Shown here piece after piece: positions 35,773-46,340 of a DNA stretch of 64,000 nucleotides. The stretch is from Flammula alnicola (Eukaryota > Basidiomycota > Agaricomycetes > Agaricales > Strophariaceae), in contig JADNRV010000015.1 in the NCBI GenBank assembly GCA_015499995.1, positions 248,001-312,000 on the forward strand. Reading direction: 5' to 3'. The first letter of the stretch is position 1. Every line of letters begins with the position of its first letter. Below the pieces are notes generated by a model. It was not told where the DNA came from, did no database searches, and worked only from the letters and a program-made list of their open reading frames with translations. Made by a program: the position numbers and the translations under genes.

Positions 35773-37386
35773 ATGGAAACAAGTCGCCCTATTCCGGAAG
35801 GCTCGCCAATGTTTGACAACTTGGACATCGACCTTGTAGTACAAGTCCTGGCGAATACGGCCTTCAGTGCGACATCAAATATCTTTTTCAACCCATCCCA
35901 CCGTCTGACGAGCTATTTCAAGGTCCATTCTTTGTATTCTTCATCCCAATCTTTTATATTTTCCAAGGGAACGAGCTCACCGACCCCACGGTCGTCTTGT
36001 CTGCCATCTACTACGTGGCCATCTCGGTATTTTGTGAGTATGAATGTACAGGACTCTGTTCCTGAGGCTGAAGCTTTTTAGGGTTTGTTAAGTGGTATTC
36101 GAAGCTATACCGCAACCAGGGAAGTCTCCTGTACGGTCCTGGGCCGCTTGACTGGAGCGAGCAGATTGTCGTGCTTACTGGTGGCTCGTCGGGTATCGGA
36201 GAATTGCTCGCAAATACTTTGGCCGTTCGGAGTGTCACTGTCGTAGTGTTGGACGTTAAGCCCATCGAAACTGAAAATTGTGCGTCCCTTTCGATTTCTC
36301 ATTCACCGAGCTGCTCCGTTTACCTTTCTCTGCAGACAATATTGCGTATTATAAATGTGATGTTTCGAAATGGGAAGAAGTCGAGGCAGTGTCAAAGAGG
36401 GTCATTGAAGAGGTGGGAGCAGTCATTCACGAGGTGCATTCGATATTAACCAATTCTCTGCTACTCAGATAGGCGAACCCACAATTATTATCAACAATGC
36501 AGGCGTTGTTCAAGGAAAGCTTATTGTAGACCTCACTGCTGAGGACGTTAATCAGTCAGTCTTTCACTCTATTTCTCCGAAATACCTTTATGACGATGTT
36601 ATACAGGACGTTTGGTACTAATACCTTGTCTCACTTCTGGACCCTCAAAGCATTCCTTCCGAGTCTGCTCAAAAGGAAATCGGGACATATTGTAAGTATT
36701 TTCATTCCTATCAAATCGCTCAGTCAGTGTTGACATACAGTCCTTCAGGTGACTATGTCGTCGGCGTTGGGTATGACTGGCGTTGCCCAAATGTGTAAGA
36801 CCTATTTTGCTGGAAAGAAATTATGCTCTTACCAAACCTTCTGCAGCGGATTATTGTGCTTCAAAGTCAGCAGTCATTGGGCTACACGAATCTCTGAGAT
36901 ATGAACTTGACAAAAAGTACGTACGCTCCACCTTCGCAGCGCTGGTTATTGACATCACTGTTCTAAGATACAACTGCCCGAAAATTCGCACAACCCTGGT
37001 TTGCCCCGGACATGTCCTCACACCAATGTTTAAAACGGTCACTTTCCCTTCTGTTCCACTTTTCAAATTCTTTGCTCCTTCGGTCCTTCCGGTGACTGTG
37101 GTTAAACGGATTATCGCTTCCCTCGACGACCAGCACTCGCAGACAGTGTTTCTGCCCTTCTATACACATTTCATCCCGTACATCAGCCATTTGCCCAGTT
37201 TCCTCCGCGATTTCGTTCAGTGGGTTAGTAATCCAATTCTCTTTCCATACGCGCAACCGGCTAATTAACTGCTACTTTGTTAAGATCTCAGGCGCGGATT
37301 ATGCGATGGAGTCGTTTGTTAAGATTTCCAGCCGGCGCCTAGATGAAGGTCCCCTTCCATCGGAATTCGAGACAGAAAAAGAGTGA
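35773..37386 (+). CDS. Short-chain dehydrogenase/reductase, membrane-associated (SDR16C/RDH10-like)
   Basis: NAD(P)-dependent oxidoreductase of the retinol-dehydrogenase-like SDR group, probably acting on a lipid or aldehyde. After a first exon (MFDNLDIDLVVQVLANTAF) comes a hydrophobic segment, SPFFVFFIPIFYIFQGN and LSAIYYVAISVF, likely a membrane anchor. The Rossmann motif is IVVLTGGSSGIGELLANTLA, then IIINNAGVVQGKLIVDL (NNAG), GHIVTMSSALGMTGVAQM (Ser) and DYCASKSAVIGLHESLRYEL (YxxxK catalytic pair). The C-terminus reads TLVCPGHVLTPMFKTV, VKRIIASLDDQHSQTV and ISGADYAMESFVKISSRR. About eight short introns. Two in-frame ATGs exist, 35773 and 35809; family N-termini usually begin near the second (FDNLD). 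All catalytic residues are present. Confidence 0.9.
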
Positions 37387-38092
37387 GACACTTTATATTA
37401 GTCTCATTTGTTGTGCTATGGTACAACTTGAATGTTTATTCAATCCTTATACTCGCCTGCGGTCTATTCCCTCATTTGATGTACGCTCAAGTCTTCATAA
37501 TGTTCGTAGGAAATTCAAATAGGATAAATCTTCACTTTTAAGATGGCACACGGTGCCCCGGATAGACCGGACAAATTGCGTTCTATTGCGTTGTGCGCCT
37601 TATGCCCACATCATTGGGATCGGTTAACGGGAGTCGGGATCATGCATCGATAATTCAGCTAGGCCATGAACAATCCCCTAAGGGATTGGGATGGCCCACA
37701 GCTACCCCATATGGTCAAAAAGCGACAAAGCGTGCCGCATGCGATGATACAACACCGGAAGTGGCACCAAAGCAACGCCCTCGGTGGCACTGTGGCCCGC
37801 TTTTTCCTCGCGGCGGATAATATAAATATTGGGTGAAAGTTGCTGTGCAACTCGAAATCCCCTTGTCCTCTACCTTCTGCCTGCCTGGACACCCCATAAT
37901 CGCCACTCGCACTCCACAATTCCTAGTGCCCTCGGGTAGAGCCACTGACTCGCTACACCACTGACACGGATCACTGACGCGAGTCGCGACCGTCGTCTCG
38001 AACACCAACACTACAGTCACCGTCTAAATTTATAAATGCGCAGACCCACCTCGCATTTGCCCAGAATATCCTTCACTTTACTTAACTTTCGT
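37387..38092. other. Intergenic, SDR 3' end and promoter of the next gene
   Basis: About 700 bp. An A/T-rich ataatataaatatt sequence at 37816-37829 could be a core promoter element, 265 bp before the ATG at 38093. Short chance frames only. Confidence 0.35.
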
Positions 38093-40386
38093 ATGACCAC
38101 AAAAACTAAATCCCCCACCAGTACTACTCCCATCTCCATCGCCTCCGGCGGCTCACGCGACGAGCAGCTAATAGTAATGACGCGCCACCAATCGGTCACG
38201 TGTCACTCAACAGACAATATTGAGCAAGAAACTCAAAACCCTCCGACTCAAAATCTTTCTCAATGCTTGTCAACTGGTCAAGATGTATCAAGAGGATCAT
38301 CGGACGATGATACCGATGACAGGAAACAGGAGTCGAGCAAGGTGCGAGCTGTCCTCTGGCAACGCCACTACCGCTTGCCAATTTTAACCACTTTTCATGC
38401 TTGCTTTCATCCAGAATGCCTGTGAGGCCATGTCAGCCAGTGCTCTTATTGCACACTCTTATCGCGTGTCTACCAATAGCGACAAGCAAAAAATGAGCGT
38501 GTCTGCGGAAAACCTTATCTCATCTCAACAAGCGCCCGAGCTCAGTCACATCGATTACGCCTCATGCCTGCCACCTTCCCTGGCCATGTGCGGACCGGCT
38601 GCGGAAGCAGATGCCTTTCAAGAACACAGCAAGCTGAGTACACACACAAAGAACTCTCACCAGCTACACTCAATGGTCAGTTGCTTAGCCTTTCTTCTCT
38701 TTTCCGCGACTGCCGACTCATCTCTTGCTTCATGAAGCTGTGTGATGCACCTCCAGTGATCATCGACAACGTCCAGAAAGAGTACAACGATCACGTGTGT
38801 CATACATCGCTTTGTGCTCCCTCTTTACGCGTCTAATAGTGTGCATGTTTGCAGGAGGTCCTTAACGACTATCGTCGCGTTCCCAATAACATCGTGATAG
38901 ACTCTGTCTGCCCCGAGCTTGCGCCTCACATCGTGATCACCCCCGCCCCCGAGCAATGGGACCTCCGTCATATTGTGGAGAGCAATCGCGCCGGTTGCCA
39001 ATTCCGACCCCAACTTACTGTTCCACCGTTCTTCGGGCTCACCTGTAGGATGCATACATATGAAGAGATGATGGCACTTTTCTGTCCACCTCCTCCCCAG
39101 GAAATCGCATATGAGCCCCCAAGTGATCAACAGGACGCCCAGAACGATCAATCGAAATGTCAGTACGAACAACCGCAGTGCCAGCATGAACAAATGGAGT
39201 GCCAGTACGAGCACTCGAAATGTCGAGACGAACAATCGGATTGTCAGTGCCCACAAACGGAGGGTCAGCAAGAACAGACGGAGGGTCAGCAAGAATGCAA
39301 CGAATGTCAGGGAGAACAACCAATCACGACACCCGCAGCGCCATTGGTATTTAATCCCAGGTGGTTCCGCTTCCCGGTAAGTTATACTGAATTGTCAACG
39401 AGTCCTGGCCCTTACCCTGCTCTAGGTTCACATTGCAGAGCCTGAAAGAGTCACTACTTTTATTTGTGACCTCGTCTCGATCTTGAATCGCCAGCTGTTC
39501 AAAGCTACGGTACGTATCCTCTCTTTGATATCCTTTTCTCGCTCTGATATATAATGTCCGACACAGGCCGTGGCCGCAAGCTTAAAGGCTGACGCATTCA
39601 GGATACGTTATGACACACCGGAATTCCTTGAATCTGTTGAACAGCCATATCAATGGTCAGATCCTGCGGATGTAAGCTCATTATCGCTACCGAAGGAACA
39701 TCCGCTTTAACCATTCATCTTACCAGCCTATCTTCTCCGACATGGGAAATTATTGCCCACAATACCTCACGGTTATTCGCTCTGTGGATCCTTTCTCTGT
39801 ACCTCATATCTTCATTCACTCGGCACCGTCAAACGATCCTTTGACTGCCTTGTCGAATATCTCAGGCCCACAGGACTGCGCTTTCGGGGATCTGCTCGTT
39901 GTACCTTCTACTCGTCAGAATGTCCTGGAATACGTTAACTTTGAAGCCGATGACGAGGACGAGGACATGTATACGGCCCAAGAACAGGACTACGACGCTC
40001 TTACGGACGCATCCTCGGATTCTGAATTCCTACGTCCACAAACTCCCTCAGACTTGCAGCGGGTCAGGAGTGGCTTCTTTTCTGGCTTCCCAGAGGAAGA
40101 AGAGGAAGAAGACATTACTTCGGCCTATCTAGGATACAAGGACTATGCTGTCGTGGCCGAGGAAGAAGAGGATCTCTTTTTCTCGACAGATGAAGAGGAA
40201 GATTTGACCTGTTTTATACAGTTCCAGGATCATCGTCCTTCCACGCCGAAATTCTACATCCCCTCGAATGACGATTGGGATACTGATAGTCTTCCTGACC
40301 TGGAAACTGACGAATTCTATAAACCGCTCCTGGCTAGGTCGGTGGCTGTTGACGATGCTTCGGTTTCTACAGGCCTACGCTGCTGA
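38093..40386 (+). CDS. Uncharacterised acidic protein with an internal heptapeptide repeat
   Basis: Not recognised. Multi-exon gene beginning MTTKTKSPTSTTPISIASGG. Exons rejoin well: NDH then EVLNDYRRVPNNIVIDSVCP, ITPAPEQWDLRHIVESNRAG and LTCRMHTYEEMMALFCPPPP. A Cys/Gln/Glu heptad array follows (see repeat), then NPRWFRFP, VHIAEPERVTTFICDLVSIL, FRIRYDTPEFLESVEQPYQW, PIFSDMGNYCPQYLTVIRSV and IFIHSAPSNDPLTALSNISG. The tail is very acidic (DDEDEDMYTAQ, EEEEEEDITSAYLG, FFSTDEEEDLTCF). The conserved-looking middle (YDTPEFLES to VDPFSVPHIF) suggests a folded domain unknown to me. The start could also be at 38036. Splicing in the first 700 bp is uncertain. Confidence 0.55.
39155..39322 (+). repeat. 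21-bp minisatellite, 8 units, within coding sequence
   Basis: Eight consecutive 21-bp units keep frame and encode heptads of the type K/E-C-Q-x-E-Q-x: KCQYEQP, QCQHEQM, ECQYEHS, KCRDEQS, DCQCPQT, EGQQEQT, EGQQECN, ECQGEQP. Units have diverged at DNA level but length is exact. Confidence 0.9.
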
Positions 40387-41907
40387 GTTCTGAGCGCTAC
40401 GGTTCATTGTTCTTCATCGTTTTGTTTTCTCGTTTGGACTCTTCGAATTGGACATTGTGTTTTGATTTCAATTCTTTCTTCATTCTATACTCTCAACGCA
40501 TTGTATTTCTACCCAGCAATCTATCTGCCATGTACTTGTATCTCACAATATTCTACTTCTCGACTGACTTGCGAACAGTCTCGGATGAAATATATCTATT
40601 TCGTTTCCAAGAACCTCGAGTGGCCTACGCGCTGAGCTCACCTTAGAGTGTACGGGGCAGCGCCATCTTTCACATGCCTTGCCCTTGTAATTTGTAAAGG
40701 TGACTCCGATCTAGCCCTTGATAAGCGAATCCGAAACGCGTATCGCTCGCAGACTAAACGAGCCAGACGCGTCGGTGTCGGGACTGCGACCCTTATCTTT
40801 CTGAAAACCCGGATCAGCAAACCCAAACCGCGTATTTATGTTCCCCGCCCAAGACGCTCGGATGACGGGGCCGTAAACTCCATGGCTTGACTGACTTAGC
40901 TTCGCTCCACGCGTTTATCAAGTTTCTTTTGTCTTCTTCCCCGGCCGCTTACGAGAGCCTCGGATGGTATAGATATGCGCACGCACTGACAGGATCCTAC
41001 GGGCTCGGCGTGCAGAATCTGACATTCGAGGCGCGTTCGGTCCATCCTCCGTATGTACGTACATCCATGTTTTTCTTAAGTCGGGCCTAGTCTTTATACA
41101 TAGTTTCATTGGCAGGCGGGGTAAAGTTTTCAAGGCATGTCTGGCGAACTTTTCCCATCGTTCTGTGTTCGCTGCAAATTTTACCTTCGGATTATTCATC
41201 ACCGGTCAAGCTCGCCGCGCACTCTGGAGACATTTTGTTGATGCTTCTTCGATGATGGCGCAACCGCACGCGATGCCAGCGCCTCCGGAAAGTTGAAGCT
41301 TCTCCCAGGAGCGAACCTTCATGCTTGAGCTGGTTCATGCAGGCTTACTTTACGAAAACGAGCCAAATACGGGCTAAGGTATGAGGAACCATCCCCTCGC
41401 CCTGGTACATATTGCAATCCATCCGGTTGCTCCGATGCCTTGAAATAAATAAGTTAGGCAGTGCATCACGAACCGATCACATCCCTCAGCCCACCATTCT
41501 CAATTGAACGCCCATGACCTTCATGATCAGCTTGGGAACAGGGAGGTCAGGTCCAACGTCCAGGCCTGTAGCTTCGGGACCAATCGCGATTACATGGGAC
41601 CAGGAGTGTGGTCTGTCCTTCTACACCAACTTACATGTAAACTCAGCGGCTCTCAATTGGCATAGTGCTACCCCAGGGTCGTCGACCAAAATCGTCCACT
41701 GATCCATTATGCCAGGGAAAATATCAGTCGAATGCGTTAACGTGTGGGGTCAAATGACCAGATGCATCGCTTGAAAACAATTCACTCTAATTCAACTCTA
41801 ATTCACTACAAGTGATCATCTCAACTGTCACTCGTCTTTTTCAATGCGCTCGAAGTCAATTTATTCCCCTCGCCAGCTCTATTCAAAATTTCAAAAGTCT
41901 TTACAAC

Positions 41908-41962
41908 GTTTTGCACAACTGATTTGACAAATACATTTTGCAGAAAATCGGTTGTGCAAAAC
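41908..41962. other. Near-perfect 18-bp inverted repeat (hairpin)
   Basis: Left arm 41908-41925 (gttttgcacaactgattt) and right arm 41945-41962 (aaatcggttgtgcaaaac) pair over 18 positions. The single DNA mismatch is U-G as plus-strand RNA, so the RNA stem is uninterrupted, with a 19-nt loop. No coding gene overlaps it convincingly. Confidence 0.8.
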
Positions 41963-42957
41963 AATATGCAAAACACTGTACCTCTGACCGAAAAGTGGCC
42001 ATGAGAGCCAACCAGCAGAACGTATTTTTTTGATAGTAACTGTACTGTACTTACGCGGGAGGCAAACATTGTCAGTTGATTGTCAGGCGTGTCAATGCCT
42101 TGCCTGAAGTGCGAGTGCGCGTATGATGTCTGTCAAAAGGCTGATCAGACGCCCTCTACGCGTGATCCCAAAACCTTATAAAATGCTCTATAAGTTATAG
42201 TCTCCCTTGAAGTTTTAAAAATGTAAACCTTGATATCTATATACCCTCCGATAATACGCTTCACTTAAATAAGACTTTCTCACTTGAGTGGACCTGCCGG
42301 CCGGCCCAGGTGCAGATGTGATGTTTCACTAGTATACTCGCCCACGCAAACTGTTGACCGTGACGCGCATCAGAGATACCACGCGCCATCACGCCTGCGT
42401 TGTGGTTGCTCTGTCAGTGTCAGTTTATAATTGCAATCTTTCGAAATATAACAAGTGGCTCGACGTTATCAAGGCGCGGCTACTTAGTTATTTATACAAA
42501 CGCACGCCCCGGTTGTCCAACTATCAAGAGACTTGATGAACGAGGGGTGACAGGGAACATGGAAGGAGGTAGGAGAAGCCTCAAAATTATTCTGACAGCA
42601 CAGGCCTAGGCCCGGGGGTTACTACTTACAAGTATAAACTCGAGTAGCATCATGTACAATCAGATATAGCTATAGCCGCCCGTTGAAATCCGGAGTTTCG
42701 ACCATTTGATAGTGCGCCACAGGATTCCACAGAGTGCCATATATTCAAAACCTCTATCATTCCATCGCTACTTTGGGGTACATATGTGTAAGTGTACAGT
42801 GCACATATTTTTATGATTTCTACCTGTCTAATCGAAAGAGGCTGTACACGTACAACAAAAGTCAAAAAGAGTTCAGTCGTTCCTCAGGGCGGAAAGGTTG
42901 CACGTCGGCCAAGAAAGTGGGGCGGGTTAAGTATGTGTTGTCGTGAGTAGAGCAAGT

Positions 42958-43012
42958 GATGATGATGATGATGGTGTTGGGGTAGTGCGTGCGTGCGTAT
43001 GTGCGTATGTGG
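42958..43012. repeat. Microsatellites (GAT)5 and (GTGC/GTAT)n
   Basis: Five GAT units at 42958-42972 are followed by an alternating gtgcgtgcgtgcgtatgtgcgtatgtg tract. Confidence 0.8.
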
Positions 43013-44270
43013 AGTGCGTACAATTGAAGACGATGAAAACGAGAATGAGGAAGTCCAAATCGAATGCGGAATCATGACGAATGGATGAGTGGGTGGTTTG
43101 GTTTACGGAAACAGTGAGGTACGCTACGTTAAATGGTGTGTACTATCGAGTATCGAGTAGTAGTGACGAGTTTCGGTTTTATACGATGTAATGTAAGGCA
43201 ATGGGTTGAATGGGCTACATATCCAAGAAAATGAGGCTCCTAATCGGGAATGGTGTTGAGGAATGCCGAACGGAGAAGGAGGCGAGATGAGGTTAGATGA
43301 AACAGTTTGAGAATGGGGATGGATAGACGAAGGTCGGTCAAGAACAAACAAACCAGACGGCTTGGACTGGACAAGCGAAGGCGAAGGTCGATGGATGGAA
43401 GGAAGGAAGTGTGAAGGCGGAGGCGGGGGCGAACTGACAAGTGGATAAGTTATGTTCGGATGGCAAGTCCAAGAAAGTGGGTTTGAAAGCTCGTGAATGG
43501 GGAACGAAAAGAAAACCAGAAAATGTACCGCATGATGTACCCATGCCGAAGGAGTTGCAATGGAATGGAGAGACGGGCGGGCCAGAGTGGACGGACGATC
43601 GAGCAAGACAGGTGGAATGAATTGTAGGTGATTGTTGGCGAAAAACGTCCGACCTCGGCATGTATGCAAAGTATGGTGTGATTGTGGGCGTGCGGGGTAA
43701 AACTGAACTTAAAATTTCCCCAATTTCGCGGTGCCGACGCGTATGAACCACTGCCCACAGGCACACAATCTACAGTGGGCGCTAATGTGGCACACCAACG
43801 TGTCCCTTGCGCCGTCGCCGTTCTACGCCGCGAATACGGAAGGTAAGAGGTACAGAACGTGTGCAGGGGGGGCTGTGTAGATAGAACGCCGGTGGTTATA
43901 CCAAGGGCACGGTATGATGATGCTGATGGATGATGGAGGGTTGGAGCATATAAATTGCCGGAGGCAGAAGGAGAATTGGGAGAGGGTTGCTCCCGAATTC
44001 TTCGCATTGGTGGATCGCGATAGCAATACCAATGCGGTCGCGATAGGCATTACTATCTCGAGCTGAGCCTTCGCCTTGACGTATTCGGAATCGGGCAGCC
44101 CGGACACGATGCAGATAGCACAGGAGCAACAGGAGGAGAGCTAGGGAAGGAAGAGGACGATCTATTTTTCTTTCGAGGGGCGCACTTAGCGAGGAAGAGA
44201 TAGCGGAGAGAAGGGCAGATGAAAGAGTTGGATAGAGGGGTACAGCCTTTGAGCAAAGCCAGGCACGGCT

Positions 44271-46340
44271 TTAACAAGACCGCAACAAACTTTGCGCACG
44301 AACTGCGTCCTTTTTGTCAACCTAAAGATAGCAAGTGTAAGCACAAGTGCAAGGTCTAAGACGGTAAAGTACGAAGCGAAAATGAAAAAGAAAAAGAGAA
44401 CAGGAGAAGGCAGTGAAAAAATGCATGCACCAAAAGAACGTCAAGGAAGAAAAAAGGGAGGTCAAACGTACCAGCAGATTAGCAGTTTTAAAAGTAGAGC
44501 TATACATATGGTTGATGCCATTCTCCTCCAACACGCGCGAGAAGCGATTAACAAGACCATGCTTATCTATAACGAAGTATCATCAGCACCAAAAAAGCTA
44601 CAATGAAGAGAAAACACACATACCAAGTCCGAACCGCCTCAAGTCGATCTGGAGACACTTCAGCGAGTTTCCATTACTGTCGTCATTGCCACTACCACTG
44701 CTTCTACTCCTGCTCCTCCGCGCCGAGCCGCGCACGTGCAAATACAACGCGTCGCCGAACTCACCCTCTTCGTCCTCGTCGGAAGAGTACGATCCCTGGC
44801 CTTGAAGTTCGCCTTGGAGCCGCAGGTCCGCGGCATCGAGCTCGCCGCTGCAGATGACCATATGCCGCTCGTGCGGCGGGAAGAGCGTCGCGAGGACGTC
44901 CACGTCAGCCGTCAGCGAGGACCCTTCCGGCGTGCGCGTGAAGCTGAAGAACGGTACATGCGATTCCGTCTTGGGCGGCGCCGTCATGCGCGTGGCGTCC
45001 GTCACAACCGTCAGCCGAGGAAGCGGCGTCTGGGCTTTTGGCGTGATGGGCGACAGCGGCGAAAGGTTCGCGGCGAAGTGTTTTGACGGGGGCTTGTACA
45101 TGGACGAGTTGTAGGACAATGATTGGAGGTCCGAGTACGAGCGAGACGTGCTGGTCGTGAGCGAGGTCGTTGATACATTTTGTGGGGAGTGGGAGAAGTA
45201 ACCGTCGTCGTCGCTTGAGGAGGACGAGGAGGACGAGGAGCCGCCGTTGAGATGCGTTTGGAACAAGGGGGCTGACGTGAGATCTACAACAGGCGGCAGG
45301 GAGTAGGGCGTAGCGAGGTTGTCATGCGTTGACTTTTTAGAAGCAGAACGTGGGCGAAGATTGGCGACGCGAGGAGAAGGTGGTATGAGGTCGGGAAACG
45401 CTACTAGCTTCACAATTTTAAGACCCCAATGGTCCACACCAAGCTCATCTGACAGGCCAACACACGCTAGGTCAGGTCGGAGAATGCGCACTTCACCCGA
45501 CGTAGGCGAATGTGATTTACTGCGAGGCGACTGTTGGCCTGTGGCAGGCGCTTCTGATGAAGTCATATCAGACGTTTTGGGGAGGTTCTTCTCGCTAATG
45601 TTGCGCGTGAATACTGCGCCCATGTTCTGGGTTGAATGTGAGGGAAAATTGGCGGAAGCACCATCGTCGGTTATAGGTGAATAGCTTGGTGAAATGGGTG
45701 GGTTGGAGTCGGACCTATAGAGGTCAAATCCGGCGGACGCAAAAAGGTCCATTGCTTCTTGGAGGCGTGACTCTTTTACCTGAGGGGTAATGGTTACGGT
45801 CAGTGGGGGATAAATGGATTTAGGATGGATTTGAGGACGCACGAAGATGAAGTCACTCATATACGACGACTGGTATAGGATAGAGATTCCTGCCGCGGCA
45901 AGTGGGGCCGAGAGGTCATAAACGCGGGTGCCCGATTTGTCTGCGAATAGATGAGAAAATAGGAAAGAGCCCTGGTATATTTTTTAATGCGCACCTATTT
46001 GATCACTGTGGGAGTCAATCTGCAGCACGCTCCATTTCTCGTATGAAATCTCGACAGGCTCGTAAGGAGGAGCACTGTGGGAGGTACTTTTTTTACTCGA
46101 ACCTGACCCCGACCTGGAACGCTGCCTGTGCCTATCCTTGCGTGCTACGGGCTCAAAGTCCTGGAGGATGTGGTGCTCTGCGAAGATACTGAGCTCGATT
46201 TCATTGCAGGTAATGTTGAGGAAGGCGGGGTTGGGGTGGAGGAGCTGCCTGAGGATGGGGTGGGAGAGGGAGTCGAGACGGGAGCGGGGAATGTGGACGA
46301 GGGAAAGGGATACAGGGAGAAGGGCGATGGTGACTTGCAT
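44271..46340 (-). CDS. CASTOR/GATSL-type ACT-domain protein
   Basis: ACT domains bind amino acids; the animal relatives CASTOR1/2 sense arginine for mTORC1. The start MQVTIALLPVSLSLVHIPRS opens an N-terminal domain. Exon 1 ends SYEKWSVLQIDSHSDQI and joins across an intron to KSGTRVYDLSAPLAAAGISI, LYQSSYMSDFIFVRP, the family core. Downstream come EVRILRPDLACVGLSDELGV, DHWGLKIVKLVAFPDLI and, after ~170 low-complexity residues with a poly-Ser/Asp run, ADVDVLATLFPPHERHMVIC. Two further introns lead to KHGLVNRFSRVLEENGINHM, YSSTFKTANLLV and a last exon DKKDAVRAQSLLRSC ending at 44271. The ending shows that the frame must leave the long open exon at FGL via a GTATGT donor. Substrate unknown; a TORC1 link is inference from animals. 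Confidence 0.82.

Larger units (their letters stand above)
40387..44270. other. Gene-poor stretch of 3.9 kb
   Basis: No frame here shows family resemblance or splice-supported coding. The right part (43.1-44.2 kb) has several overlapping minus-strand open frames in all three frames at once, due to a stop-poor pyrimidine-rich strand; it is probably the 3' UTR/flank of the ACT-domain gene. Contains a hairpin (41908-41962) and microsatellites (42958-43012). Confidence 0.5.

Noticed and set aside
43124..44007. Three long overlapping minus-strand open frames rich in Pro, Ser and His
   Set aside because: They occupy all three frames of the same stop-poor pyrimidine-rich strand, so composition explains them; likely 3' flank of the ACT-domain gene.
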